Positions 8,769 through 18,854 are shown, counted from the stretch's first letter. The stretch is 64,000 bases of DNA from Pseudomonas hormoni (GCF_018502625.1 NZ_CP075566.1:687001-751000), one strand, 5' to 3'. The notes: generated by a model from the letters alone, not told the origin. Program-made: numbers and translations.

Positions 8769-10382
8769 TCAGGCTTCGAGGCCGAGGATGTCGCGAGCAA
8801 CGGCTTCGGCGATGCGGATCCCGTCCACACCTGCCGACAGAATCCCGCCCGCATAACCCGCGCCTTCGCCCGCCGGGAACAAGCCCTTCACGTTCAAACT
8901 CTGCATCGACTCGTTACGGGTAATCCGCAGCGGCGACGATGTACGCGTCTCGATCCCGGTCAACACAGCGTCATGCAGCGAATAACCACGAATCTGCTTC
9001 TCGAACGCCGGCAAGGCTTCGCGAATGGCTTCGATGGCGAACGCCGGCAAGGCCAGCGCCAAATCACCCAGCGCAACCCCGGGCTTGTAGGACGGTTCAA
9101 CACTGCCCAGCTCGGTGGACGGTTTACCCGCGATGAAATCGCCAACCAACTGAGCTGGCGCTTCATAGTTGCTGCCGCCCAGCACAAAGGCGTGGGATTC
9201 CAGGCGTTCCTGCAACTCGATACCGGCCAGCGGACCGCCCGGGTAATCCACTTCCGGGGTGATGCCGACGACGATCCCGGAGTTGGCGTTGCGCTCGTTA
9301 CGTGAATACTGGCTCATGCCGTTGGTCACGACGCGATTCGGCTCGGACGTCGCCGCGACCACGGTGCCGCCCGGGCACATGCAGAAGCTGTAGACCGAGC
9401 GGCCGTTCTTGGCGTGGTGCACCAGCTTGTAGTCGGCAGCCCCGAGTTTCGGGTGGCCGGCGTATTTGCCCAGGCGTGCGCGGTCGATCAGCGACTGCGG
9501 GTGCTCGATGCGGAAACCCACCGAGAACGGCTTGGCTTCCATGAACACACCGCGACCGTGGAGCATGCGGAAGGTGTCGCGGGCGCTGTGGCCGAGGGCC
9601 AGAATCACGTGTTTCGAATGGATCTGCTCGCCGCCGTTGAGCTCGACGCCGACCAGTTGGCCGTCCTCGATCAACACGTCGGTGACGCGCTGCTGGAAGC
9701 GCACTTCGCCGCCCAGGGCGCGAATCTGCTCACGCATGTTTTCCACAACGCCGGTCAGACGGAACGTACCGATGTGCGGTTTGCTGACGTAGAGGATTTC
9801 TTCCGGCGCGCCGGCTTTTACGAATTCATGCAGGACTTTGCGACCGATGAATTTCGGGTCCTTGATCTGGCTGTAGAGCTTGCCGTCGGAGAACGTCCCC
9901 GCGCCACCTTCACCAAATTGCACGTTGGACTCGGGGTTGAGCACGCTTTTACGCCACAGACCCCAGGTGTCCTTGGTGCGCTGACGCACTTCGGTGCCGC
10001 GTTCGAGGATGATCGGCTTGAAGCCCATCTGCGCCAGCAGCAGCCCGGCGAAAATCCCGCACGGACCGAAACCGACCACGACCGGGCGTTGTTCGAGATC
10101 GGCCGGCGCCTGGCCGACCACTTTGTAGCTGACATCCGGCGCTACGTTGACGTTACGGTCATCGGTGAACTTGTGCAGCAACGCCGCCTCATCCTTGGCG
10201 GTGAGGTCGATGGTGTAGATGAAGCACAGTTCGGAAGACTTTTTGCGCGCATCGTAGCTGCGCTTGAACAAGGTGAAATCGAGCAGGTCATCACTGGCGA
10301 TGCCCAGGCGCTGCAGGATGGCAGGGCGCAGGTCTTCTTCGGGATGGTCGATCGGCAGCTTGAGTTCGGTGATTCGTAACAT
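8769..10382 (-). CDS. FAD-dependent oxidoreductase (COG2509-type NAD(P)/FAD protein)
   Basis: 537 residues from ATG 10382. An N-terminal ~90-residue alpha/beta domain (MLRITELKLPIDHPEEDL...) precedes a Rossmann FAD site, VVVGFGPCGIFAGLLLA, with GFGPCG at 104-109 and the acidic strand end IILERG. Further on are the EGAGYAGGI...DGIRIAEAVA elements typical of flavoproteins at the C-terminus. This domain order defines the COG2509 'uncharacterised FAD-dependent dehydrogenase' group; the substrate is unknown. Monocistronic as far as can be seen. Confidence 0.85.
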   Translation of the reverse strand: MLRITELKLPIDHPEEDLRPAILQRLGIASDDLLDFTLFKRSYDARKKSSELCFIYTIDLTAKDEAALLHKFTDDRNVNVAPDVSYKVVGQAPADLEQRPVVVGFGPCGIFAGLLLAQMGFKPIILERGTEVRQRTKDTWGLWRKSVLNPESNVQFGEGGAGTFSDGKLYSQIKDPKFIGRKVLHEFVKAGAPEEILYVSKPHIGTFRLTGVVENMREQIRALGGEVRFQQRVTDVLIEDGQLVGVELNGGEQIHSKHVILALGHSARDTFRMLHGRGVFMEAKPFSVGFRIEHPQSLIDRARLGKYAGHPKLGAADYKLVHHAKNGRSVYSFCMCPGGTVVAATSEPNRVVTNGMSQYSRNERNANSGIVVGITPEVDYPGGPLAGIELQERLESHAFVLGGSNYEAPAQLVGDFIAGKPSTELGSVEPSYKPGVALGDLALALPAFAIEAIREALPAFEKQIRGYSLHDAVLTGIETRTSSPLRITRNESMQSLNVKGLFPAGEGAGYAGGILSAGVDGIRIAEAVARDILGLEA

Positions 10383-10477
10383 GACAGGATCCGGTTCGCG
10401 GGGCGCACAACTGCGCCAAGGCGTTTGAAGCCCGCGATTATAAGCCTCAAAGAACAATTCCCGTGAGGCTTAAACGA

Positions 10478-11131
10478 TCAGTCGTCGCGCGATCCGCCGA
10501 AATACCCGCAGCCACGTTGAACCTGGCCATCGATGCGCAATTCGGCGCTCATGTGCTGGACGCTGTCGGTGCTGCTGTCGACGCAACGTTGCGGCGCGAC
10601 CCACAGTTCGATGTGCTGGTTGTTGGCTTCGGTGCTGAGGTTGAAGCGGCCGTCGCCCAGTTGCTCTTCAACGTAAGGTACGGCCAGGGGCGGTTGACCC
10701 GCACGGTCGATGACCATGCCTTTGCCGCTGACCTTGACGTTCCACTCCGGGCCGTGGCCGGCGGCGCGCAGGATCAGCAGTTTGAAATTCGGATCGCCGC
10801 AGGCGGTGCCCGAGCGCTCGACGCGGTATAGCTGTTCCAGATCGAGGCGGCTGTCGACGATCCGCCCGCGCACGTCGGCGAACAGTTTGCCCTGGGCATC
10901 GGCGAGGGTCGCGAACTCTTGCAGAACGCTGGTGCCACCGGTGTCCTTGACCACGTAACTGCGTTGCTCATTGCATGGCTGGAACAACAGCTTGCCGTCG
11001 GCCGCCGTCAGCTGGCCCTGCATTCGGGTCTGGCCCACGTGGGAAGCACTTTCACGCGGGCCATCCAGCAACTGGCAAGCGGCGAACAACGGAAGCAGGG
11101 CAACAAGGACTAAGGAACGGGCAACACGCAT
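10478..11131 (-). CDS. Lipoprotein, COG3650-like
   Basis: 217 residues from ATG 11131 (GGAGAG 6 bases upstream). Lipoprotein signal with lipobox LFAAC, Cys19. The mature part contains two repeated beta-type segments, each with a Cys-containing PCNEQ.../CGDPNFKLLI-like element, ending in a glycine-rich CGYFGG motif. This resembles the COG3650 'predicted membrane protein' family, which has no established function. Transcribed with the same polarity as the FAD oxidoreductase but 95 bp apart. Confidence 0.7.
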   Translation of the reverse strand: MRVARSLVLVALLPLFAACQLLDGPRESASHVGQTRMQGQLTAADGKLLFQPCNEQRSYVVKDTGGTSVLQEFATLADAQGKLFADVRGRIVDSRLDLEQLYRVERSGTACGDPNFKLLILRAAGHGPEWNVKVSGKGMVIDRAGQPPLAVPYVEEQLGDGRFNLSTEANNQHIELWVAPQRCVDSSTDSVQHMSAELRIDGQVQRGCGYFGGSRDD

Positions 11132-11190
11132 CTTTGGCTCTCCAGACAAGTGCCGCCACGTTACTCAGCCTGACCGTTCATCACAAGGGC

Positions 11191-11790
11191 TCAACCCACA
11201 TGAAAGGTCTGGCCTGTCTGCAGGCCTTCCACGCTTTTGGCGTAGGCCAGTGCCACATCGGCTGCCGGAACCGGTTTGTAGCCGCGGAAGTACGGCGCGT
11301 ATTTGCCCATGGCTTCGAGCAATACGTTAGGGCTCACCGAGTTCACTCGCAGGCCGCGCGGCAGTTCGATCGCCGCGGCACGCACGAAGCTGTCGAGGGC
11401 GCCGTTGACCAGTGCTGCCGAGGCACCGCTGCGGATCGGATCGTGACTGAGTACGCCGGTGGTGAAGGTGAACGAGGCGCCGTCGTTGGCGAATTCGCGG
11501 CCGATCAGCAGCAGGTTGACCTGGCCCATCAGCTTGTCTTTCAGACCCAGGGCGAAACTGTCTTCGGTCATTTCGCCCAGCGGGGCGAAGGTTACGTTGC
11601 CCGCAGCGCAGACCAGCGCGTCGAACTTGCCGGTCTGTTCGAACAGTTTGCGAATCGAGGCGCTGTCGCTGATATCCACATGGAAATCGCCGCTGTTGCG
11701 ACCGATGCGGATGATCTCGTGACGCTCGGACAATTCCTTGTCGATCGCTGAACCGATGGTGCCGCCTGCGCCTATCAAAAGAACTTTCAT
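11191..11790 (-). CDS. Short-chain dehydrogenase-like protein lacking the YxxxK catalytic pair
   Basis: 199 residues from ATG 11790. Rossmann start MKVLLIGAGGTIGSAI (G7-G13) and the CAAG motif (NNAG equivalent, 61-64) identify an SDR. At the position of the catalytic Tyr-x3-Lys the sequence reads A125...N129 (SGASAALVNGALDSF), so neither catalytic residue is present. It may bind NAD(P) without classical SDR chemistry, or use another mechanism. It is divergent from the LysR gene at 11896, which is a likely local regulator. Confidence 0.85.
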   Translation of the reverse strand: MKVLLIGAGGTIGSAIDKELSERHEIIRIGRNSGDFHVDISDSASIRKLFEQTGKFDALVCAAGNVTFAPLGEMTEDSFALGLKDKLMGQVNLLLIGREFANDGASFTFTTGVLSHDPIRSGASAALVNGALDSFVRAAAIELPRGLRVNSVSPNVLLEAMGKYAPYFRGYKPVPAADVALAYAKSVEGLQTGQTFHVG

Positions 11791-11895
11791 GCTGTTGAAC
11801 CTCGTGTGTGTTGAAAGTGGCTTCAGTCTAGAGTGGTTTTTTCTGCGGATAAGCGCGCTAATAGGCAACCTTTGGTTTTCAAATGGAAACAATCC

Positions 11896-12804
11896 ATGAG
11901 CGAGATGGATGATCTGGCGGCGTTCGCCGTGTTGATCGAAGCAGGCAGTTTCACCCTGGCGGCGCAGCAGTTGGGTTGCAGCAAAGGGCAGTTGTCCAAG
12001 CGTATCAGCCTGCTCGAGACGCGGTTTTCCGTGGTGCTGCTGCAACGCACCACGCGCCGCTTGAGCCTGACGGCGGCGGGGGCGGCGCTCTTGCCGCAAG
12101 CTCAGGCGCTGGTGGTACAAGTGGAAAGGGCGCGTCAGGCATTGGCGCGGTTGAAGGATGACATGGCCGGGCCGGTGCGTATGACGGTTCCGGTATCCCT
12201 GGGAGAAACCTTCTTCGATGGCTTGTTGTTGGAGTTTTCCCACAAGTATCCCGAAGTGCAGATTGAGCTCGACCTCAGCAACAACTATCGTGATTTGTCC
12301 CGCGACGGTTTCGATCTGGCGGTTCGCTCCGACGTCAGCAATGACGAGCGTCTGGTGGCCCGGCCACTATTGGCCTGGCACGAGATGACCTGTGCCAGCC
12401 CGGACTACCTTGAGCAATACGGCGAACCGTTGACACCGCAGGCCCTCGCGGAACACCGCTGTTTACTCAACAGCCACTACAGCGGTCGCGAAGAATGGCT
12501 TTATCACCAGCAACACGAGTTGTTGCGGATTCGGGTGTCGGGACCCTTCGCCAGCAACCATTACAGCCTGCTGAAGAAAGCGGCGCTGGCCGGTGCCGGT
12601 ATTGCGCGTTTGCCGTCCTACTTGCTGCAAATGGAATTGGCTGACGGGCGTTTGCGCTGGCTCCTGCGCGACTATCAGACGCGTCGCATGCCGATGTACC
12701 TGGTGCATCCGTATCAGGGCGGGCTGCCGAAACGCACGCAGGTGCTGGCGGATTATTTGATTGGTTGGTTCAAGCGCAGTGGGGAGGCGCTGGACCGGCT
12801 GTAA
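11896..12804 (+). CDS. LysR-family transcriptional regulator
   Basis: 302 residues. N-terminal winged HTH (FAVLIEAGSFTLAAQQLGCSKGQLSKRISLLETRF) and a C-terminal substrate-binding domain of the aromatic/CrgA-like group. ATG 11896 is used; an upstream in-frame start at 11833 would add residues outside the family N-terminus. It reads away from the SDR-like gene with ~105 bp between starts, the classic LysR arrangement, so control of that gene is likely but not shown. A REPIN follows. Confidence 0.9.
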   Translation: MSEMDDLAAFAVLIEAGSFTLAAQQLGCSKGQLSKRISLLETRFSVVLLQRTTRRLSLTAAGAALLPQAQALVVQVERARQALARLKDDMAGPVRMTVPVSLGETFFDGLLLEFSHKYPEVQIELDLSNNYRDLSRDGFDLAVRSDVSNDERLVARPLLAWHEMTCASPDYLEQYGEPLTPQALAEHRCLLNSHYSGREEWLYHQQHELLRIRVSGPFASNHYSLLKKAALAGAGIARLPSYLLQMELADGRLRWLLRDYQTRRMPMYLVHPYQGGLPKRTQVLADYLIGWFKRSGEALDRL

Positions 12805-12827
12805 CGATAATGTCTGCCTCACACAGA

Positions 12828-12925
12828 CCCTGTGGGAGCGGGCTTGCCCGCGATAGCGGTTTTACATTCGAACTGAGATGTTGACTGGACTAGCGCTTTC
12901 GCGGGCAAGCCCGCTCCCACAAGGA
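12828..12925. repeat. REPIN (inverted REP pair)
   Basis: Arms CCTGTGGGAGCGGGCTTGCC (from 12829) and its near-perfect inverse ending GGCAAGCCCGCTCCCACAAGG, with a ~50-bp spacer. It sits between convergent genes. Confidence 0.9.
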
Positions 12926-12956
12926 TCTTCATTGTTGGTGAGATTGTGGCAGGCAT

Positions 12957-12985
12957 AAAAAAACGGCCCGCAAAGGCCGTTTCTT
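12957..12985 (-). terminator. Rho-independent terminator of the liv operon
   Basis: On the minus strand the stem AAACGGCC...GGCCGTTT is followed by a run of T; it lies 16 bp after the livF stop. Confidence 0.88.
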
Positions 12986-13000
12986 ATTTACCGCAAACGC

Positions 13001-13702
13001 TCAACCACCGAGGTACGCTTCGCGCACTTTCGGGTCGGTCAGCAGCGCTTCGCCGGTGCCTTGCATCACCACCCGGCCGTTCTCCAGAACGTACGCGCGG
13101 TCAGCGATTTTCAGTGCCTGGTTGGCGTTCTGTTCCACCAGGAACACCGTCACGCCATCCTTGCGCAGCTGCTCGATGATGTCGAAGATCTGCTGGATGA
13201 TGATCGGTGCCAGGCCCAACGATGGCTCGTCGAGCAGCAGCAGCTTGGGCTTGCTCATCAGCGCACGGCCGATGGCGAGCATTTGCTGTTCGCCGCCGGA
13301 CATGGTGCCGCCGCGCTGATTGAAGCGCTCTTTCAGGCGTGGGAAAAGTCCGAGGACCTTGTCCATCTGCTCCTGGTAATCGCCCTTTTCAGTGAAGAAA
13401 CCACCCATGGAGAGGTTTTCTTCCACGGTCAGGCGAGCAAACACCCGACGACCTTCCGGCACGACGGCGATGCTCTTGCGCATGATCTGCGACGAGCTCT
13501 GGCCGACGAGCTCTTCGCCCATGTAGCGGATGCTGCCGCTGTGGGCTTGCGGCGAACCGCAGAGGGTCATCAGCAGGGTCGACTTGCCGGCGCCGTTGGC
13601 ACCGATCAGGGTCACGATCTCGCCCTGACGGACTTCGACGTTGACACTGTGCAGGGCCTGGATCTTGCCGTAGAAGGTGGAAACGTTTTCGAATTGCAGC
13701 AT
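13001..13702 (-). CDS. livF: Branched-chain amino acid ABC transporter ATPase LivF (BraG)
   Basis: 233 residues, one of two ATPases powering high-affinity import of Leu/Ile/Val. Walker A GANGAGKST (34-42), ABC signature MSGGEQQML, Walker B LLLLDEPSLGL, and the H-loop equivalent at FLVEQN, as in LivF. It is the last gene of livHMGF; its ATG directly follows the livG stop, so translation is coupled. A terminator follows. Confidence 0.96.
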   Translation of the reverse strand: MLQFENVSTFYGKIQALHSVNVEVRQGEIVTLIGANGAGKSTLLMTLCGSPQAHSGSIRYMGEELVGQSSSQIMRKSIAVVPEGRRVFARLTVEENLSMGGFFTEKGDYQEQMDKVLGLFPRLKERFNQRGGTMSGGEQQMLAIGRALMSKPKLLLLDEPSLGLAPIIIQQIFDIIEQLRKDGVTVFLVEQNANQALKIADRAYVLENGRVVMQGTGEALLTDPKVREAYLGG

Positions 13703-14470
13703 TTACGCTTCCCCCAGGTAGGCTTTGATCACTTCAGGATTGTCGCGGATCTGTTCCGGCGTGCCGTCGGCCAGAGGCGTGCCCTGGTTGATCACGACGA
13801 TGTGGTCGGAAATGCTCATGACCAGCTTCATGTCGTGTTCGATCAGCAGCACGGTGACGTTGTGCTCTTCGCGCAACATGCTGATCAGCGCCTTGAGGTC
13901 CTCGGTTTCCTTCGGGTTCAGGCCGGCGGCCGGTTCGTCGAGCATGAGGATCCGCGGGCGGGTCATCATGCAGCGGGCGATTTCCAGACGACGTTGCTGA
14001 CCGTAGGCCAGGGTGCCGGCCGGACGGTTGGCGAACGCCTTGAGGTTGACCTTGTCCAGCCAGTACTCGGCGAACTCCATGGCCTCGCGTTCGCTTTTGC
14101 GGAAGCCCGGGGTCTTGAACAGGCCTGCCAGGAAGTTGGTGTTCAGGTGACGGTGCTGGGCGATCAAGAGGTTCTCGACCGCGGTCATGTCCTTGAACAA
14201 CCGCACGTTCTGGAAGGTGCGCACCACGCCTTTGAGTGCGATCTTGTGGCCGGGCAGGCCTTCGATAGCCTCGCCGTCCAGCAGGATGCTGCCACCGCTC
14301 GGTTTGTAGAAACCGGTCAGGCAGTTGAACACGGTGGTCTTGCCGGCGCCGTTGGGGCCGATCAGTGCCACGACCTGTTTCTCTTTCACGCTCAGGGCTA
14401 CGCCGTTGACCGCCAGCAAGCCGCCGAAGCGCATGCTCAGATTGTCTACTTTAAGGATCTCGCGGCTCAT
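13703..14470 (-). CDS. livG: Branched-chain amino acid ABC transporter ATPase LivG (BraF)
   Basis: 255 residues. Walker [10 protein letters not shown] (38-46), signature [15 protein letters not shown], Walker [14 protein letters not shown], and the C-terminal extension [15 protein letters not shown] characteristic of LivG-type ATPases. It overlaps livM by 4 bp at its start and abuts livF, fixing its place in the operon. It pairs with LivF on the cytosolic face of LivHM. Confidence 0.96.
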   Translation of the reverse strand: MSREILKVDNLSMRFGGLLAVNGVALSVKEKQVVALIGPNGAGKTTVFNCLTGFYKPSGGSILLDGEAIEGLPGHKIALKGVVRTFQNVRLFKDMTAVENLLIAQHRHLNTNFLAGLFKTPGFRKSEREAMEFAEYWLDKVNLKAFANRPAGTLAYGQQRRLEIARCMMTRPRILMLDEPAAGLNPKETEDLKALISMLREEHNVTVLLIEHDMKLVMSISDHIVVINQGTPLADGTPEQIRDNPEVIKAYLGEA

Positions 14471-15723
14471 TTGCGCAGCTCCATGTGGGGGCGTTGCATA
14501 GGCAGCAGACCTTGAGGACGCCAGATCATCATCAGCACCATCAATGCGCCGAACATCAACATGCGGTATTCACTGAACTCACGCATCATTTCCGGCAACA
14601 GGATCATCACCGTGGCGGCGAGTACGACACCCAGTTGCGAGCCCATGCCACCCAGCACCACGATGGCGAGGATGGTCGCCGACTCGATGAAGGTGAAGGA
14701 TTCCGGCGTCACCAGGCCCTGACGCGCGGCGAAGAAGCTGCCGGCGAAACCGGCGAAGCACGCACCGAGGGTGAACGCTGAAAGCTTGATTGCCGTCGGA
14801 TTCAGACCCAACGCACGGCAGGCGATTTCGTCTTCACGCAACGCTTCCCAGGCGCGGCCCAGGGGCATGCGCAGCAAGCGGTTGATGACGAACAGTGCGA
14901 ACAACGACAACAACACCGCGATCAGGTAAAGGAAAATCACCTTGTTCACTGGGTTGTAGGCCAGACCGAAATACTCGTGGAAGGTCTGCAGACCCTCTGC
15001 GGCGGTTTTATCGAAGGTCAACCCGAAAAGCGTTGGCTTGGGAATGTTGCTGATGCCGTTCGGGCCACCGGTGAGGTCGGTCAGGTTACGCAGGAACAAA
15101 CGGATGATTTCACCGAAGCCCAGGGTCACGATCGCCAGGTAGTCACCGCGCAGGCGCAGTACCGGGAAGCCGAGCAGGAAGCCGAAAGTGGCCGCCATCA
15201 GGCCGGCGATAGGCAGGCAGATCCAGAAGCTCAAGCCGTAGTAGTGCGACAACAGCGCGTAGCTGTAGGCGCCGACGGCGTAGAAACCGACGTAACCGAG
15301 GTCGAGCAGGCCGGCCAGACCGACCACGATGTTCAGGCCGAGGCCGAGCATCACGTAGATCAGCACCAGGGTGGCGATATCCACCGCGCCGCGAGAGCCG
15401 AAGAACGGCCAGACCAGCGCGCCGATGATCAACGCGATGATGATCCAGCGCTGGGTGGTCGGCAGGGTCAGGAACGTACTGGCCTTGGCCGGCATCACCG
15501 GCATGTTGGGCGAGGATTTCCAGGCCGCGCTGATTTGCTGGTCGAACAGTACCCGCAAGAACATCAGCACCGAGCACACGGCGATGGTGATCAGCGTTGC
15601 AGTGCTGGTGCCATGGACTTCGAGGTTGATGCCGACAATGGTCAATTTCAGACCGAGTACCGGGTAGGCAACGGCCCACACCAGCAAGGCGCTGAACAAC
15701 GCCTGTTTAAGATTCCTAGTCAT
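14467..15723 (-). CDS. livM: Branched-chain amino acid ABC transporter permease LivM (BraE)
   Basis: 418 residues with about 10 membrane segments. The N-terminal ~100 residues (two segments and a hydrophilic loop) match the extra domain (DUF3382 type) found in gammaproteobacterial LivM, ahead of the BPD_transp_2 permease core. Coupling sequence [29 protein letters not shown], the EAA-like loop, is clear. Its start overlaps the livH stop and its stop overlaps the livG start, each by 4 bp. Confidence 0.96.
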   Translation of the reverse strand: MTRNLKQALFSALLVWAVAYPVLGLKLTIVGINLEVHGTSTATLITIAVCSVLMFLRVLFDQQISAAWKSSPNMPVMPAKASTFLTLPTTQRWIIIALIIGALVWPFFGSRGAVDIATLVLIYVMLGLGLNIVVGLAGLLDLGYVGFYAVGAYSYALLSHYYGLSFWICLPIAGLMAATFGFLLGFPVLRLRGDYLAIVTLGFGEIIRLFLRNLTDLTGGPNGISNIPKPTLFGLTFDKTAAEGLQTFHEYFGLAYNPVNKVIFLYLIAVLLSLFALFVINRLLRMPLGRAWEALREDEIACRALGLNPTAIKLSAFTLGACFAGFAGSFFAARQGLVTPESFTFIESATILAIVVLGGMGSQLGVVLAATVMILLPEMMREFSEYRMLMFGALMVLMMIWRPQGLLPMQRPHMELRK

Positions 15724-16643
15724 ACTTTCTCAACCTCCGGACGGCCCAACAGGCCGGTTGGCCGGAACAACAACACCAGAACCAATAGGCCGAACGCCAC
15801 GACGTCCTTGTACTGGTCGCCGAAGATATCGGCACCAAAGGCTTCCGCCACCCCCAGCACGATCCCGCCGAGCATGGCGCCGGGGATGCTGCCGATACCG
15901 CCCAGTACCGCTGCGGTGAAGGCCTTGAGGCCGACCAGGAAACCGGCGTTCGGGTTGATCACGCCGTATTGCATGCTCAGCAGCACGGCTGCGATGGCCG
16001 CCAGTGCGGCACCGACGACGAAGGTCAGGGCGATGATGTTGTTGGTGTTGATACCCAGCAGGTTGGCCATCTTGATGTCTTCGGCACAGGCGCGGCAGGC
16101 GCGACCCAGGCGAGAGCGGGAGATGAACAGCGTCAGGCCGAGCATGGCGACCAGCGTCACCACGAACACCACGATTTGCATGTAGGAAATCAGCACTTCT
16201 TGTGCGCCACCTGGCCCGATGGCGAAGTTGCCGGGGATCAGGTTGGGGATGGATTTGTCCTTGGAGTCTTGCGCCAGCAGAACCGTGTTCTGCAGGAAGA
16301 TCGACATGCCGATGGCGGAAATCAGCGGGATCAGACGGTTGCTGCCGCGCAAGGGGCGGTAGGCGATCCGTTCGATACTGTAACCGTAGGCACTGGTCAC
16401 GACGATGGTCGCGAGGAAAGCGGCGGTCATCAACAGCGGAACACTGTCGAGTCCCATCATGGACAGGCCCGCAATGGCGATGAACGCCACATAGGAGCCG
16501 ATCATGTACACCTCGCCGTGGGCGAAGTTGATCATTCCAATGATGCCGTAAACCATCGTATAGCCGATGGCGATCAGGGCATACGTGCTGCCAATGGTCA
16601 GACCATTAACCAGCTGTTGGAAGAAGTGATAGATGTCAGGCAT
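15720..16643 (-). CDS. livH: Branched-chain amino acid ABC transporter permease LivH (BraD)
   Basis: 307 residues, hydrophobic throughout, BPD_transp_2 family. Contains the signature [11 protein letters not shown] near residue 40 and the EAA-like loop [22 protein letters not shown]. It is the first gene of the livHMGF unit and is preceded by a ~230-bp gap that contains the terminator of livK, so the permease/ATPase genes can be expressed at a lower level than the binding protein. AGGAG lies ahead of the ATG. Confidence 0.96.
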   Translation of the reverse strand: MPDIYHFFQQLVNGLTIGSTYALIAIGYTMVYGIIGMINFAHGEVYMIGSYVAFIAIAGLSMMGLDSVPLLMTAAFLATIVVTSAYGYSIERIAYRPLRGSNRLIPLISAIGMSIFLQNTVLLAQDSKDKSIPNLIPGNFAIGPGGAQEVLISYMQIVVFVVTLVAMLGLTLFISRSRLGRACRACAEDIKMANLLGINTNNIIALTFVVGAALAAIAAVLLSMQYGVINPNAGFLVGLKAFTAAVLGGIGSIPGAMLGGIVLGVAEAFGADIFGDQYKDVVAFGLLVLVLLFRPTGLLGRPEVEKV

Positions 16644-16823
16644 TACAGCGCTCCTAAAAACCTGATACGCATTTCACTGGTGGAGTCATTTTCCCGCTCG
16701 AGCCCCGTGGATCTGCATCCACTTCGAACGCGAGGTTTGCCAGCGAACCGCTGATGACGGTTTTGAGATTTTCAGGTGGGAAGACTGGCGGATCACACCA
16801 GCGCGGCCCAATACGTTCGTAAA

Positions 16824-16854
16824 ACAAAGCCCACGGCACGCCGTGGGCTTTATT
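16824..16854 (-). terminator. Terminator/attenuator between livK and livHMGF
   Basis: Stem AAAGCCCACGGC...GCCGTGGGCTTT, a strong hairpin followed on the minus strand by T-rich sequence, 22 bp after the livK stop. It is placed to reduce read-through into the transporter genes. Confidence 0.85.
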
Positions 16855-16875
16855 GGCAGTCAGTCAGGCAGGGCC

Positions 16876-18003
16876 TTACTGAGGCGAAGCTTCAGTTTTA
16901 GGTTTGCCGAAGTGCCACTCGTAAACCACAAATTTGAAGTCTTTCAGGTCGCCCTTGGCGTCGAAGCTCAGGTCGCCGGTAGGCGTCTTGAAGGTGCCTG
17001 CGTGGATGGCAGCAGCCACTTTGGCAGTGTCTTCGGACTTGGCAGCCTTGATGCCGTCAGCGATCACTTCCACAGCCGAGTAGGCCGGGAACACGAACGG
17101 ACCGCTCGGGTCTTCTTTCTTCGCTTTGAATGCGTCAGCCAGAGCAACGTTGGCTGGATCCTGGTCGAAGGATTTCGGCAGGGTTACCAGCAGACCTTCG
17201 GAAGCGTCTTTGGCGATCTGCGAAATCGAGTCGTTACCCACGCCTTCCGGACCCATGAACTTGGCTTTCAGGCCTTTTTCCTGGGATTGACGCAGGATCA
17301 GACCCAGCTCCGGGTGGTAGCCGCCGTAGTAGACGAAGTCGACGTTGGCTTGCTTGAGCTTGGAGATCATCGAAGAGAAGTCCTTGTCGCCGGCATTGAT
17401 GCCTTCGAACACGGCAACCTTGACGCCTTTGCCTTCCAGGGTTTTCTTCACGGCGGTGGCGATGCCTTCACCGTATTGCTGTTTGTCGTGCAGAACAGCA
17501 ACGATTTTCGGTTTTACGTGATCGGCAATGTAGTTACCGGCGGCAGGGCCCTGGGCGCTGTCCAGACCGATGGTGCGGAACACCATTTTGTAACCACGGT
17601 TGGTGATGTCCGGGCTGGTGGCAGCCGGGGTGATCATGATCACGCCTTCGTCTTCGTAGATGTCCGAAGCCGGTTGAGTGGAGCTGGAGCACAGGTGACC
17701 GACCACGAACTTGACGCCGTCGTTGACGACCTTGTTCGCGACCGCCACAGCTTGTTTTGGATCACAGGCGTCATCGTATTCAACGGCTTCGAGTTTCTTG
17801 CCGTCTACGCCGCCCTTGGCGTTGATCTGTTCGATGGCCATTTTGGCGCCACTGAACTGCATGTCGCCGTATTGGGCTACAGGACCGGTTTTAGGGCCGG
17901 CGATGCCGATCTTGATGGTGTCAGCTGCGAACGAATGGCTGGCAACCCCGGCCAGAACCATAGCGGCAAACAGTTTGGAAATCTGCTTAGTAGCCTTAGT
18001 CAT
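16876..18003 (-). CDS. livK: Branched-chain amino acid periplasmic binding protein (LivK/BraC)
   Basis: 375 residues, type I periplasmic binding fold. Signal peptide 1-26 ending SHSFA before ADTIKIG. Mature protein contains the conserved pair of cysteines around DDACDPKQA...GHLCSSSTQ, which form a disulfide in LivJ/LivK/BraC, and the ligand-site SSTQPAS segment. It captures Leu/Ile/Val (BraC also Ala/Thr) and docks on LivHMGF encoded downstream. A perfect palindrome lies 100 bp upstream of the start. Confidence 0.95.
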   Translation of the reverse strand: MTKATKQISKLFAAMVLAGVASHSFAADTIKIGIAGPKTGPVAQYGDMQFSGAKMAIEQINAKGGVDGKKLEAVEYDDACDPKQAVAVANKVVNDGVKFVVGHLCSSSTQPASDIYEDEGVIMITPAATSPDITNRGYKMVFRTIGLDSAQGPAAGNYIADHVKPKIVAVLHDKQQYGEGIATAVKKTLEGKGVKVAVFEGINAGDKDFSSMISKLKQANVDFVYYGGYHPELGLILRQSQEKGLKAKFMGPEGVGNDSISQIAKDASEGLLVTLPKSFDQDPANVALADAFKAKKEDPSGPFVFPAYSAVEVIADGIKAAKSEDTAKVAAAIHAGTFKTPTGDLSFDAKGDLKDFKFVVYEWHFGKPKTEASPQ

Positions 18004-18102
18004 AGTGCTCCACTCTTACTGTTGTAGTTTTTATAGTCCTGGCGCCGTAGCAGCAGAACCGGGTCAGATATCTTCGATATCCTCCGGAAAATGCCCCCGG
18101 CA

Positions 18103-18118
18103 ACTGTACCGGTACAGT
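18103..18118. promoter_or_regulatory. 16-bp perfect palindrome upstream of livK, candidate operator
   Basis: ACTGTACCGGTACAGT is a perfect palindrome. It lies 100 bp before the livK start within a 339-bp intergenic region shared with the DUF2288 gene (start 18343). The regulator is not identifiable from the window. A second, looser inverted repeat (AGATATCTTCGATATC) lies at about 18066-18081. No other gene is visible in the gap. Confidence 0.5.
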
Positions 18119-18342
18119 GTAGAGCGCCGATTGTTAGCCTGGGAAGCTGGCGCCAGGGGGCAAAATCAGGGGGTGTCGCTTTTTTGAAAGAAAAAGACAG
18201 AATTGCGGCGGGGGCTTCAGCTGAAATATCAGCAATCCTTGGCTTTCCTGCAGTTTTCAATCGGTGACTCATTTGCATCCGGGTTTTTCTGCCAGACCAC
18301 CAACGTTATCATCCACGTCGATTTCTTTTCCGGACAGGACCC

Positions 18343-18648
18343 ATGACTCAAGAACCTAGCACCCTCTATGCCAAGCTGCTTGGTGAAACCGCATCTATTA
18401 CCTGGAAGGAGCTGGAGCCGTTCTTCGCCAAGGGTGCCCTATTGTGGGTCGATCCCGGTCTGGATTTGATCGCGGCGGCCGAGGCCGTGGCGACGGACGA
18501 AGGCGAGAAAGTGGCTGCCTGGCTGGCCGCCGACGAGGTCGCCAAGCTGTCTGAAACGCGGGCGCTGGATCTTTTTGAACGCGATCCGGAGTTGTGGGCA
18601 GTGGTCGTTTCGCCGTGGATTCTGATCCAGGAAAGGGCGACGAAGTGA
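18343..18648 (+). CDS. DUF2288 family protein
   Basis: 101 residues, soluble and acidic. The pattern TLYAKLLGETASITWKELEPFFAKGALLWVDPGLDLIAAA matches the DUF2288 family of small proteobacterial proteins of unknown function. ATG 18343 follows AGGACCC. It is alone; a hairpin AGCAGCC-gat-GGCTGCT at 18786-18803 with T-rich 3' side may be its distal terminator. Confidence 0.8.
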   Translation: MTQEPSTLYAKLLGETASITWKELEPFFAKGALLWVDPGLDLIAAAEAVATDEGEKVAAWLAADEVAKLSETRALDLFERDPELWAVVVSPWILIQERATK

Positions 18649-18854
18649 CTATCTGCACCTAATTGGTGCGCTGGTTCCTCGAGCAAAAGTGTGTAGCCGA
18701 GTAGCGTGATGGCATGTTGCCGTAGAGAAAGGCCACAGAAGGGTCTTGACGAGGGTGACGTAAACGTAACGGGAACAGTTTATTGAGCAGCCGATGGGCT
18801 GCTTAATTGTTTCTGGATGTTGTAAATCTTGAGTCATGCGGCGTCAGACAGGGC

